Both the position numbers and the translations under genes were made by a program. The notes under the pieces were generated by a model. The model was not told the DNA's origin. It saw only the letters and a program-made list of their open reading frames with translations, and searched no databases. From Caulobacter sp. NIBR2454 (GTDB lineage Bacteria; Pseudomonadota; Alphaproteobacteria; Caulobacterales; Caulobacteraceae), in the NCBI RefSeq assembly GCF_027474405.1, contig NZ_CP114871.1, positions 744,001-808,000 on the forward strand: DNA of 64,000 bases, read 5' to 3'. Positions 56,725 through 64,000 of the stretch are shown in pieces; positions within the stretch are counted from its first letter, which is position 1; each line of letters starts with the position of its first letter.

Positions 56725-56997
56725 ATGGGCGCCGTCACAGAAGCCATTCGCGACAAGTTGACCAAGGCTTTCGCCCCGGTTCGGCTGGAGATCGTCGACG
56801 ACTCCGACCGCCACCATGGCCATGCCGGCCATCGAGAAGGCGGTGAGAGCCACTTCAATCTAGTGATCGAAGCGGCCGCTTTCACCGGGGCGAACCGGGT
56901 CCAGCGTCAAAGAATGGTCCACGCGGCCCTGGCGAGCGAACTCGCCGGCCCGGTGCATGCTCTGTCGGTAAAGGCCCTGGCTCCGGGAGAAGCCTAG
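56725..56997 (+). CDS. bolA: BolA-family protein
   Basis: A 90-residue BolA fold protein with RLEIVDDSDRHHGHAGH, SHFNLVIEAAAFTGANRVQRQRMVHAAL and the conserved HALSVKAL end. BolA proteins partner with monothiol glutaredoxins in iron-sulfur and iron sensing. ATG 56725 follows GGGAG by 6 bp. It is divergent from the J-domain gene. The stop shares a CCTAGG palindrome with the convergent regulator's stop. Confidence 0.94.
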   Translation: MGAVTEAIRDKLTKAFAPVRLEIVDDSDRHHGHAGHREGGESHFNLVIEAAAFTGANRVQRQRMVHAALASELAGPVHALSVKALAPGEA

Positions 56998-57380
56998 GAG
57001 TTGGCGCCCACCTTGGCGGCGATTTCCTCAAGCACCCGCTTGAGATCGCTTTCGCGGAAGGGCTTTTGCAGCACCGCGGAGCCGCGATGCTCCTCGCTCA
57101 GACCCGCCTCGCCATAGCCGCTGGCGAAAGCGAACGGCACGCCCCGCGCCTTCAGCACGTCAGCCACCGGGAAAATCGGGCGACCGCCAAGGTTGACGTC
57201 CAGAAGAGCGGCGTCGATCTCGCCGTCGCGCGCCAAAACCAGCGCCTCTTCCAACTCCGCCGCCGGTCCGACAACCACGCAGCCCAGATCTTCCAGCATG
57301 TCTTCGACAAGCATGGAGACCAGCGCCTCGTCCTCGACAACAAGGATGCGCAGAGACTTCAGATCGACGCCTTGCGTCAT
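56994..57380 (-). CDS. Receiver-only response regulator
   Basis: A 128-residue stand-alone receiver domain: acidic pocket in ILVVEDEALVSMLVEDMLED, phospho-acceptor Asp in DAALLDVNLGG and the conserved Lys in VLQKPFRESDL. There is no output domain, so it acts through protein contacts or in a phosphorelay. The partner kinase is not in the window. ATG 57380 (MTQGVDLKSLRI) is preferred to an earlier in-frame start. Confidence 0.9.
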   Translation of the reverse strand: MTQGVDLKSLRILVVEDEALVSMLVEDMLEDLGCVVVGPAAELEEALVLARDGEIDAALLDVNLGGRPIFPVADVLKARGVPFAFASGYGEAGLSEEHRGSAVLQKPFRESDLKRVLEEIAAKVGANS

Positions 57381-57664
57381 ATTACCGGCTCCAATGCGCC
57401 CAACGGGATAATCATCTCTCAACCTGGACCTTGAGCATCATAGCCCGGCGTTGGATCGCCGGACAATTTAACTGATCAGTCCTTGCTGAAGCAGAGTCGA
57501 GTCGAAACCCGTGCGCTGGCTGGGCGACCGGAAGGTCGCCACAGTCTCGCCATACATCATTCGGGGGATTGGCCTCTGTCCGCCACCCGACATATAGCGC
57601 CGCGATCGTGTTTGAAAGCGTGACGACTCGTCGCTGCCAGCGCTGATATCTGGGGACGAACGGC
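57381..57664. promoter_or_regulatory. Noncoding interval with three GANTC sites
   Basis: 284 bp between the receiver gene and the CorC-like gene has no recognisable gene. It holds a tandem GAGTCGAGTC (57494-57503) and GACTC (57625-57629), possible CcrM targets. It probably contains the promoter of the receiver gene. Confidence 0.4.
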
Positions 57665-58951
57665 CTAGACCGCCGTCTCGTCCAGTCGCGGACTGACGCG
57701 CAGGGCGGTGATCTGGTTGCGCTGCCGGCGCAGGACCTGGAACCGATGCCGGTGGAAGATGAAGGTCTGGCCGGGATCGGGGATGGTCTGGGCCTCGTGG
57801 ATCACCAGGCCGGCGATGGTCACCGCGTCGCCTTCCGGCAGGTCCCAGTCCATGGCGCGGTTCAGGTCGCGCACAGTGACGGACCCGTCCACATTGACGC
57901 TGCCGTCGGGCTGGCGGCGCACGCCTTCGACCGCGTCGTCATGCTCGTCGTCGATCTCGCCGACGATCTCCTCAAGGATGTCCTCCAGGGTCACCAGACC
58001 CTGCAGGGCGCCGTATTCATCGACCACCAGGGCGAAATGGCTGCGCCGCTTGAGGAAGGCGTTCAGCTGGTCCTTGAGGTTCGTCGTGTCAGGGATGAAC
58101 CAAGGTTCGCGAGCGATGGACTCGATATTGATGCTGTCCATGCGGCCATCGACGGCGGCGATGGCTTTCAGCAGGTCCTTGGCGTGCAGCACGCCGACGA
58201 TGTTCTCCGTCTCGCCCCGATACAGCGGCAGGCGCGAATGGGCGTTGTCCAGGGCCTGGGTGATCAGCTGGCGCGCCGGCAGGTCGATATCGAGCATGAC
58301 CATGGACTTGCGGTGAACCATCACCTCCGACACGTCCATTTCCGACAGGTCGAGGACGCCGCCCAGCATGCGGCGGTCGCGGCCCTCCACCAGGCCCTCG
58401 GAGTGGTGATATTCCACCGCGCCGCGGATTTCCTCGTGGGCGGCCAGAACGTCGGTCTCCATCGACAGGTTGATGCCGAAGGGTTTCAGGGTCTGGCGCA
58501 CGATCCACTGGGCGCCGCGCGCCACGGGGCCGAAGATCTTCACCACGATCAGGGCCGGGATCGATATGGCCCGCGCCACGTCATCGGCTCGGGCGATGGC
58601 CAGGGTCTTGGGCAGGATTTCCGAGAAGATGACGATCAGCACCGTCATCACCACGGTCGCCACGATGGCGCCTACGGGTCCGGGGAAGGCGGCGGCCAGC
58701 ACGCTGGTGGTCAGGGCCGACGCGCCGATATTGATGACGTTGTTGGACAGCAGGATGGCGCCGATCATCCGCTCCTGGTCGGTGTTCAGGCGGTTGACGC
58801 GTGCGGCGGCCTTGTCGCCCTCACGCTCCAGCTGGTGCATGCGGCCCCGGCTGGCGGCGGTCATCGACGTCTCGGCCGCCGATATCAGACCCGACAGAGC
58901 TAGAAGCACGATCAGCGACGGCGCGAGCGCCGCCAGGATGGCCCAGATCAC
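57665..58951 (-). CDS. HlyC/CorC family membrane protein (CNNM/CBS type)
   Basis: A 428-residue protein with a DUF21/CNNM transmembrane domain (about 1-190, with [26 protein letters not shown]), a CBS pair (about 205-330) and a CorC_HlyC domain (about 345-425). Relatives transport or regulate Mg/Co; the haemolysin name is historical. It ends the aroK-aroB operon, overlapping aroB by 4 bp. Confidence 0.9.
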   Translation of the reverse strand: MIWAILAALAPSLIVLLALSGLISAAETSMTAASRGRMHQLEREGDKAAARVNRLNTDQERMIGAILLSNNVINIGASALTTSVLAAAFPGPVGAIVATVVMTVLIVIFSEILPKTLAIARADDVARAISIPALIVVKIFGPVARGAQWIVRQTLKPFGINLSMETDVLAAHEEIRGAVEYHHSEGLVEGRDRRMLGGVLDLSEMDVSEVMVHRKSMVMLDIDLPARQLITQALDNAHSRLPLYRGETENIVGVLHAKDLLKAIAAVDGRMDSINIESIAREPWFIPDTTNLKDQLNAFLKRRSHFALVVDEYGALQGLVTLEDILEEIVGEIDDEHDDAVEGVRRQPDGSVNVDGSVTVRDLNRAMDWDLPEGDAVTIAGLVIHEAQTIPDPGQTFIFHRHRFQVLRRQRNQITALRVSPRLDETAV

Positions 58952-60066
58952 GGCGTAGCCCCTTCAGTCAGCAGAAAGTCGCGTATCTGGGCCGCGTCCA
59001 CGCCCTTGGCTGTCACTGCGTCGCCGATCGCCCGCGCCAGGATGAAGGTCAGCTTGCCGCCCTCGGCCTTCTTGTCCTGCCCCATGTGAGCCAGAAGCGC
59101 GTCGGCGGCGAACGGTTCCGCTCGGACCTGCGCCGGACGCACCGGCAGGCCCACGGCCGCGATGGCGGCCTCGGCGCGGGCGGCGTCCTGAGCGGAGCAC
59201 AGGCCCTGGCGGGCGGAGAAGCGGAAGGCCTGGGCCATGCCGATCGCCACGGCCTCGCCATGCTTGAGCGCGTCGCCGAAACCCATCTCGCCTTCCAGCG
59301 CGTGGCCGAAGGTGTGGCCGAGATTCAGCAGGGCGCGGCGGCCGGCTTCCTTCTCGTCCTCGGCGACGATCTCCGCCTTCATTTGGACCGAGCGAGCCAC
59401 CGCGTGCAGCAGGGCGGCCGGCTCGCGCGCCAGCACCGCCGGGCCATTGGCCTCCAGCCATTCGAAGAAGGCGAAGTCGCCCAGCAGGCCATACTTGATC
59501 ACTTCGGCATAGCCGCAGGCCATCTCACGGTCTGGCAGGGTCGCTAGAACGTCCAGATCCGCCAGCACCAGCCGCGGCTGATGGAAGGCGCCGATCAGGT
59601 TCTTGCCGCGCGGGGTGTCGATGGCCGTCTTGCCGCCCACCGAGCTGTCCACCTGGGCCAGCAGGGTGGTGGGTATCTGGATGAAGTCGATCCCGCGCTT
59701 GTAGATGGCGGCCGCGAAGCCCGTCAGATCGCCGACGACCCCGCCGCCGAACGCAATCACCACGTCGCCGCGATCGAGATTGAGCGCCAGTAGTTGGTCG
59801 CTAACCTGCGCCAGGCCCTCCCAGCTTTTGGACTCTTCGCCCGGCGGAACCAGGATCACATCGACGGCGATGTCGGCCTTCTCCAGAGCCGCGGCCAGGC
59901 GTTCGCCGTGATGTTCCGCCACATTGGCGTCCGCGACGATGGCCGTGCGGCGGCGCTTGAGCAGGGGTGCGATACGCTCGCCCGCCGTGTCGATCAGGCC
60001 GGGCCCGACCACGACGTCATAGGCGCGGTCCCCCAGGCCGACGGAGATGGTGCGTATATTGTTCAT
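58948..60066 (-). CDS. aroB: 3-dehydroquinate synthase
   Basis: A 372-residue NAD- and metal-dependent enzyme making 3-dehydroquinate from DAHP in the shikimate pathway. It shows [44 protein letters not shown] and the metal-ligand region [11 protein letters not shown]. It overlaps aroK by 4 bp at its start and the CorC-like gene by 4 bp at its end, so the three are one operon. Confidence 0.97.
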   Translation of the reverse strand: MNNIRTISVGLGDRAYDVVVGPGLIDTAGERIAPLLKRRRTAIVADANVAEHHGERLAAALEKADIAVDVILVPPGEESKSWEGLAQVSDQLLALNLDRGDVVIAFGGGVVGDLTGFAAAIYKRGIDFIQIPTTLLAQVDSSVGGKTAIDTPRGKNLIGAFHQPRLVLADLDVLATLPDREMACGYAEVIKYGLLGDFAFFEWLEANGPAVLAREPAALLHAVARSVQMKAEIVAEDEKEAGRRALLNLGHTFGHALEGEMGFGDALKHGEAVAIGMAQAFRFSARQGLCSAQDAARAEAAIAAVGLPVRPAQVRAEPFAADALLAHMGQDKKAEGGKLTFILARAIGDAVTAKGVDAAQIRDFLLTEGATP

Positions 60067-60605
60067 GCGTTCGCCTCGTGAGCGGTCAGGGCCGCCAGGA
60101 CCTGATCGACGGCCACCTGATGCGGCGTGTCGGCGGTCTCGACCACGATGTCGGCCTCGGCGTAGAGCGGGTAACGCACCTCGGCCAGTTGGCGCAGCAC
60201 CTCGATCGGATCCTTGTCGCGCAGCAGGGGGCGGCTGTCCTTGCGGCCCACCCGTCGCGCTAGAATCTCCAGGTCGGCCTTCAGCCAGATGGAGATCGCC
60301 TGGTCCTTGATCAGTTCGCGGGTCCGGGGATCGACGAAGGCGCCGCCGCCGGTGGCCAGCACATGGACCGGTTCTTCCAGCAGCCGCGCGATCACCCGGC
60401 GCTCGCCGTCACGAAAGGCGGCCTCGCCCAGTTCGGCGAAGATTTCCGGGATGGTCCGACCCGCGGCGGCCTCGACCTCGGTATCGGCGTCCTTGAAGGG
60501 CAATCCGAGCGCATAGGCGAGCCGACGGCCGACACTCGACTTGCCCACGCCCATGAGGCCGACGAGCACGATGGTTCTTGAAGGAATGGCGGCTGCGGCG
60601 GTCAT
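60063..60605 (-). CDS. aroK: Shikimate kinase
   Basis: A 180-residue P-loop kinase phosphorylating shikimate. It has Walker [10 protein letters not shown], the shikimate-binding [18 protein letters not shown] and the lid Arg in [15 protein letters not shown] 60605 is preferred to a TTG six codons upstream. It is first in the aroK-aroB-corC-like operon and divergent from the secreted repeat protein gene. Confidence 0.96.
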   Translation of the reverse strand: MTAAAAIPSRTIVLVGLMGVGKSSVGRRLAYALGLPFKDADTEVEAAAGRTIPEIFAELGEAAFRDGERRVIARLLEEPVHVLATGGGAFVDPRTRELIKDQAISIWLKADLEILARRVGRKDSRPLLRDKDPIEVLRQLAEVRYPLYAEADIVVETADTPHQVAVDQVLAALTAHEANA

Positions 60606-60679
60606 GGTGGTGCTTGGGGACAACCGCTTACACGACCATGGGGTTGGGCGCCACGTTCGGGGCGGGCATAATCACGCCC

Positions 60680-62125
60680 ATGGTCCGACTCAGCGTTCTC
60701 CCCGCCGCACTCTGCCTCGCCATTTCCGGCTCTGCTCTGGCTCAGGTGGAGGTCACGACCCTCGCCCCACCCGACCTGTTCTCGACGCCGGTGGGCCCCG
60801 ACACAGGGCTGGGCTCCGATCTTTGGCGCGGCACGTCGCCCGCCATCCTGCGTGACGCCCTGCCCAAGATTTCGGCCAAGGGTCTGTCCCCTGCGACCCA
60901 GAACCTGGCGCGCCGGCTGCTCAGTACGGGCGCCAGCGGTCCGGATGGGGTGGGGAACGATCCCGCTCTGGGCGCGGCGCGGGTCCAGGGTCTGCTGGCC
61001 TTGGGCGAGGCGGAGGGCGCGGCGGCGATCCTGCGGCGCGCGCCGAACCTGTCGTCCAGCTCCGCCCTGTCCCAGGCGGCGGCCGAATCCGCCCTGATCG
61101 TCGGGGACGATGGCCGCGCCTGCGCCATCGCCGACGCGGTCACCGAGAACCGGGGCAATCCTTACTGGCTGCGCCTGCGCGCCTTCTGCCAGGCCACGGG
61201 CGGTCAGGTCGAGGCGGCGCAACTGACCCTGACCCTGGCCACCGCGCAGGAGCCGAAGGGGTCGGCCTATCCGCGGCTCATGGGCGCCTTGATCGCGGGA
61301 GCGGGAAATCCGGGCGATGCGTCCCTGAAGAGCGGCGTCGAATACGCCCTGTCGCGCAAGCTGGGTCTGAACATGGACGCCGCCCGCGCCAACGCCAGTC
61401 CCGCCATCGCCGCCCACCTGTCGGTCCCCGCCGCCCCGCCCGAATTGGCGGCCGGCGATCTGACGGCGGCGGAGACCTCGGCCCTGGCCTTCCTGCGCCG
61501 GACCAAGGGGATTGTAGCCTTCACAGAGGCCAGCGTTTCCACGCGGCCCGTGATCGTCGCCCTCGTCGGCGCCCGCGCGCCGCTGCAGGACCCGCTGCTG
61601 TTCATCCGCGCTGCGGTGGCGGCTGGCGATGTCGACGCCGCCCGCGCCATCCGTTCGGATTTGGTATCCGACAGCGCCGCGTCGGCCGATGACATGGCTC
61701 TGATCGACGCCCTGATCGCCGCTGCATCCGGCCAGGCCGACGGTCCAACGCTTGATCGCCTGGTCGAACGCGGCGCGCAGGGCGGCGCGAAGTCGCCGGC
61801 CCAGCCCGCCGCCATGATCCTGTGGGCGCTTGCCCCCGCCGAGGGCGTGTCCATGAGCGCCCAGGCGCGGGGCGAGTTCGCGGCCTTCGAAGGCCCCCGC
61901 TCCAGCGCCTCGCCGGCCCGCCTCGCGGCCCTGGACCAGGCCTCGGCGGCCGGACTGAAGGGCGAGACCGGCCTGCTGGCGCTCAGCGTCGCCGCCGACG
62001 CGGGCATCGGCAACTTCTCCAGCGCCGATCGCGCTCGCGTCGTCCGCGCCTTGAACCGCGCCGGCCTGACCGCCGACGCCCGCGCTTTCGCCGCCGAGGG
62101 CATCCTGACCCTGCAGATCAAATGA
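60680..62125 (+). CDS. Exported helical-repeat hypothetical protein
   Basis: A 481-residue protein with a signal peptide (about 1-22, ending GSALAQ). An Ala/Leu-rich, TPR-like helical body follows (for example LARRLLSTGA, ALGEAEGAAAILRRAP, WLRLRAFCQATGGQVEAAQLTL). No catalytic motif is visible; it is probably periplasmic. Its stop overlaps the xerD start (ATGA), so it is translationally coupled to xerD. I do not recognise a named family. Confidence 0.8.
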   Translation: MVRLSVLPAALCLAISGSALAQVEVTTLAPPDLFSTPVGPDTGLGSDLWRGTSPAILRDALPKISAKGLSPATQNLARRLLSTGASGPDGVGNDPALGAARVQGLLALGEAEGAAAILRRAPNLSSSSALSQAAAESALIVGDDGRACAIADAVTENRGNPYWLRLRAFCQATGGQVEAAQLTLTLATAQEPKGSAYPRLMGALIAGAGNPGDASLKSGVEYALSRKLGLNMDAARANASPAIAAHLSVPAAPPELAAGDLTAAETSALAFLRRTKGIVAFTEASVSTRPVIVALVGARAPLQDPLLFIRAAVAAGDVDAARAIRSDLVSDSAASADDMALIDALIAAASGQADGPTLDRLVERGAQGGAKSPAQPAAMILWALAPAEGVSMSAQARGEFAAFEGPRSSASPARLAALDQASAAGLKGETGLLALSVAADAGIGNFSSADRARVVRALNRAGLTADARAFAAEGILTLQIK

Positions 62126-63030
62126 GCGCCGGCTGGGTCGAGGCGTTTCTCGAAATGATGGCCGTCGAACGCGCGGCCTCCAAGAACACCCTGACCGCCT
62201 ATGGCAAGGACCTACAGGACGCCCACGGTTTCCTATCGGCCCGCAAGCGCGACTTCGCCAGCGCCTCCGCCGAAGACATCGAGGCCTATTTCACCGATCT
62301 GGGCGCGCGCGGCCTATCGCCGGCCACAGCGTCGCGTCGTCGCTCGGCCTTGCGCCAGTTCCACCGGTTCATCCTGGGCGAGGGCTGGCGCACCGACGAT
62401 CCGTCCCGCCGGGTTGAAGCGCCCAAGAAGGGCCGCCCTCTTCCCAAGGTGCTGTCGCGCGAAGAGGTCGAGAGCCTGATCGCCGCCGCGGGGGACAAGG
62501 ACCCCGCTCACGGCCTGCGTCTGGCCTGCATGATCGAGCTGCTCTATGCCTCGGGCCTGCGCATCTCCGAACTGCTCAACCTGCCACTGGCGGCCCTGAC
62601 GCGGGACCCGACCTACCTGATCGTCAAAGGCAAGGGCGGCAAGGAACGGCTGGCCCCGCTCAACGACGCCGCACGGACCGCCGTGAAGGCTTATTTGGAG
62701 GTAAGAAGTGGTTTTCTGCCATCCGGCATTAAGAGCAGTCCCTGGCTGTTCGTATCGCGTAGCGCCGCCGGCCGCCTGACCTCACGCCGCGTGGCTCAGC
62801 TTCTGGACGAGGCGGCGGCCGTCGCCGGCATCGATCGTGAGAAGGTTAGTCCTCACGTCCTGCGACACGCCTTCGCCACTCACCTGCTGGAGGGCGGGGC
62901 CGACCTGCGCGTGGTCCAGACCCTGCTCGGCCACGCCGACATCGCCACGACCCAGATTTACACCCACGTGGCGGAGGGGCGACTTAAGGCGGTGGTTGAG
63001 GAAAAGCATCCGCTCGCGAAGAAGAGTTGA
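62122..63030 (+). CDS. xerD: Tyrosine recombinase XerD
   Basis: A 302-residue tyrosine recombinase that resolves chromosome dimers at dif with XerC. The N-terminal SAM-like domain (1-100) precedes the catalytic domain. Catalytic residues visible are Arg147 (YASGLRISELL), Lys171, His245 and Arg248 (PHVLRHAFATHLLEGG), His271 (LGHADIATTQIY) and nucleophile Tyr280. XerD rather than XerC is favoured by overall pattern and by the position near aroK, but this is not absolute. Confidence 0.92.
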   Translation: MSAGWVEAFLEMMAVERAASKNTLTAYGKDLQDAHGFLSARKRDFASASAEDIEAYFTDLGARGLSPATASRRRSALRQFHRFILGEGWRTDDPSRRVEAPKKGRPLPKVLSREEVESLIAAAGDKDPAHGLRLACMIELLYASGLRISELLNLPLAALTRDPTYLIVKGKGGKERLAPLNDAARTAVKAYLEVRSGFLPSGIKSSPWLFVSRSAAGRLTSRRVAQLLDEAAAVAGIDREKVSPHVLRHAFATHLLEGGADLRVVQTLLGHADIATTQIYTHVAEGRLKAVVEEKHPLAKKS

Positions 63031-63098
63031 CCTTCTTCCGCATCGCCGCAAATCTTCTCGCAATTGCGAAATAAGAAAAGAGCGCGGGGAGCGAGACC

Positions 63099-64000
63099 AT
63101 GACGACCAAGACGCCCAGAGGATTCTTCAAACCCCTGGCCATCGGCGCCCCGGCGCCGTTGCGCGAACTGCCCAGCCGCGTGGAGCGGATGATCCACTTC
63201 GTGCCGCCTCACCTGGACAAGGTGCGCGCCAAGGTCCCTGACCTGCTGGGCGAGGTGGACGTGATCCTGGCCAACCTTGAGGACGCCATCCCCGCCGACG
63301 CCAAGGGCGCGGCCCTGGCCGGCCTGGTCGAGCTGGCCCGCAACGTGGACTTCGCGGCGGCGGGCGTCGGCTTCTGGACCCGCATCAACTGCCTGAACTC
63401 CCCCTGGCACCTGGACGAGGTCAGCCAGATCGTCGAGCGCGCAGGCTCCAAGATCGACGTCATCATGGTCCCCAAGGTCGAAGGGCCGTGGGACATCTTC
63501 TACATGGACCAACTGCTGGCCTCGTTGGAGGCCAAGCACGGCGTCACCAAGCCGATTCTGCTGCACGCCATCCTGGAAACGGCCGAGGGCGTGATGAACG
63601 TCGAGGCCATCGCCGGCGCCAGTCCCCGGATGCAGGGCATCAGCCTTGGCCCCGCCGATCTCGCCGCCAGCCGCGCCATGAAGACCACGCGCGTCGGCGG
63701 AGGGCATCCCGGCTATCGGGTGATCGAGGACCCGCACGCCGACGGCGCCGCCCGCGCCAGCGTCCAGCAGGATTTGTGGCACTACACTTTCGCCAAGATG
63801 GTCGACGCCTGCGCCGCCCACGGCATCAAGCCGTTCTACGGCCCGTTCGGCGCCATCGATGATCCGGTCGCCTGTGAGCAGCAGTTCCGCAACGCTTTCC
63901 TGATGGGCTGCGTCGGCGCCTGGAGCCTGCATCCCAGTCAGGTCGCCATCGCCAAGCAGGTGTTCAGCCCCGATCCCGCCGAGGTCGCCTTCGCCCGCCG
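63099..64000 (+). CDS. HpcH/HpaI-CitE family CoA-ester lyase, 5' part
   Basis: 300 codons are visible; the gene runs off the right edge. A TIM-barrel lyase with [21 protein letters not shown], the acidic metal-site region [35 protein letters not shown] and [21 protein letters not shown]. The pattern fits malyl-CoA or beta-methylmalyl-CoA lyase-type enzymes that use Mg to cleave or form C-C bonds next to a CoA ester. The exact substrate is not decided. GGGGAGCG precedes the ATG. Confidence 0.87.
   Translation, partial: MTTKTPRGFFKPLAIGAPAPLRELPSRVERMIHFVPPHLDKVRAKVPDLLGEVDVILANLEDAIPADAKGAALAGLVELARNVDFAAAGVGFWTRINCLNSPWHLDEVSQIVERAGSKIDVIMVPKVEGPWDIFYMDQLLASLEAKHGVTKPILLHAILETAEGVMNVEAIAGASPRMQGISLGPADLAASRAMKTTRVGGGHPGYRVIEDPHADGAARASVQQDLWHYTFAKMVDACAAHGIKPFYGPFGAIDDPVACEQQFRNAFLMGCVGAWSLHPSQVAIAKQVFSPDPAEVAFAR

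Overview
The window is a high-G+C chromosomal segment (about two thirds G+C by eye) from an alphaproteobacterium of the family Caulobacteraceae (Caulobacter, Phenylobacterium or Brevundimonas type). The evidence is the joint presence of the cell-cycle regulator CtrA, its small partner SciP (DUF1153), the sigma-54 flagellar activator FlbD, the FliH-like protein FlbE, an OhrR/Ohr pair, CcrM-type GANTC sites upstream of ctrA and a domain resembling the LPS-anchoring part of the Caulobacter S-layer protein RsaA. The genus cannot be fixed from the sequence alone.

Layout. 1-7 kb holds the tail of the Tol-Pal envelope cluster (tolB end, pal, cpoB), then tilS, ftsH, a secreted alpha/beta hydrolase and folP. 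7-10.7 kb has an autoregulated ArsR/SRPBCC pair, a DUF4167 protein and prmC. 10.7-14.6 kb is a block of divergent stress and accessory genes (ohr/ohrR, MOSC, YihY, GNAT) lying between prmC and prfA, which are often neighbours in alphaproteobacteria. 14.6-22.4 kb is a minus-strand run: prfA, an outer-membrane barrel, ispG, a RodZ-like HTH protein and ptsP. 22.5-26 kb has an orphan CheW, a zinc alcohol dehydrogenase, a BA14K-like protein and an M23 peptidase. 26-30.5 kb has the RsaA-anchor-like glycine-rich protein, ctrA, a membrane LytTR regulator and a secreted hydrolase.

30.5-48.7 kb is a flagellar region: fliI-fliJ; the early operon fliF-fliG-flbE-fliN-flbD-flhA; sciP; the hook operon fliK-flgD-flgE; and divergent flgK-flgL. 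CtrA-box-like sites lie upstream of ctrA, fliI, sciP and fliF. Two divergent sigma-54 promoters flank paired palindromes between fliK and flgK, fitting a CtrA, then FlbD/sigma-54 class hierarchy. 48.8-52.6 kb has mnmA, an HxlR regulator facing a thiolase, a small GNAT and a conserved hypothetical. 52.7-57.4 kb has a DUF3617 lipoprotein, an A+T-richer orphan gene, cobS, an RcnB-like protein, a GIY-YIG cassette bounded by perfect inverted repeats, a J-domain protein, bolA and a receiver-only response regulator. 57.6-64 kb has a CorC/HlyC-type protein, aroB, aroK, a secreted repeat protein, xerD and the start of a CoA-ester lyase.

No rRNA, tRNA, CRISPR array or insertion sequence was recognised. 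The points most worth a second look are the inverted-repeat GIY-YIG cassette and its gene-free relative, the RsaA-anchor-like protein with a natural GGGGS/T linker, the dense GANTC/CtrA architecture upstream of ctrA, the paired TCGGC-N7-GCCGA palindromes, and two places where a hairpin covers a ribosome-binding site. All family names rest on reading motifs and remembered relatives; no database search was run.
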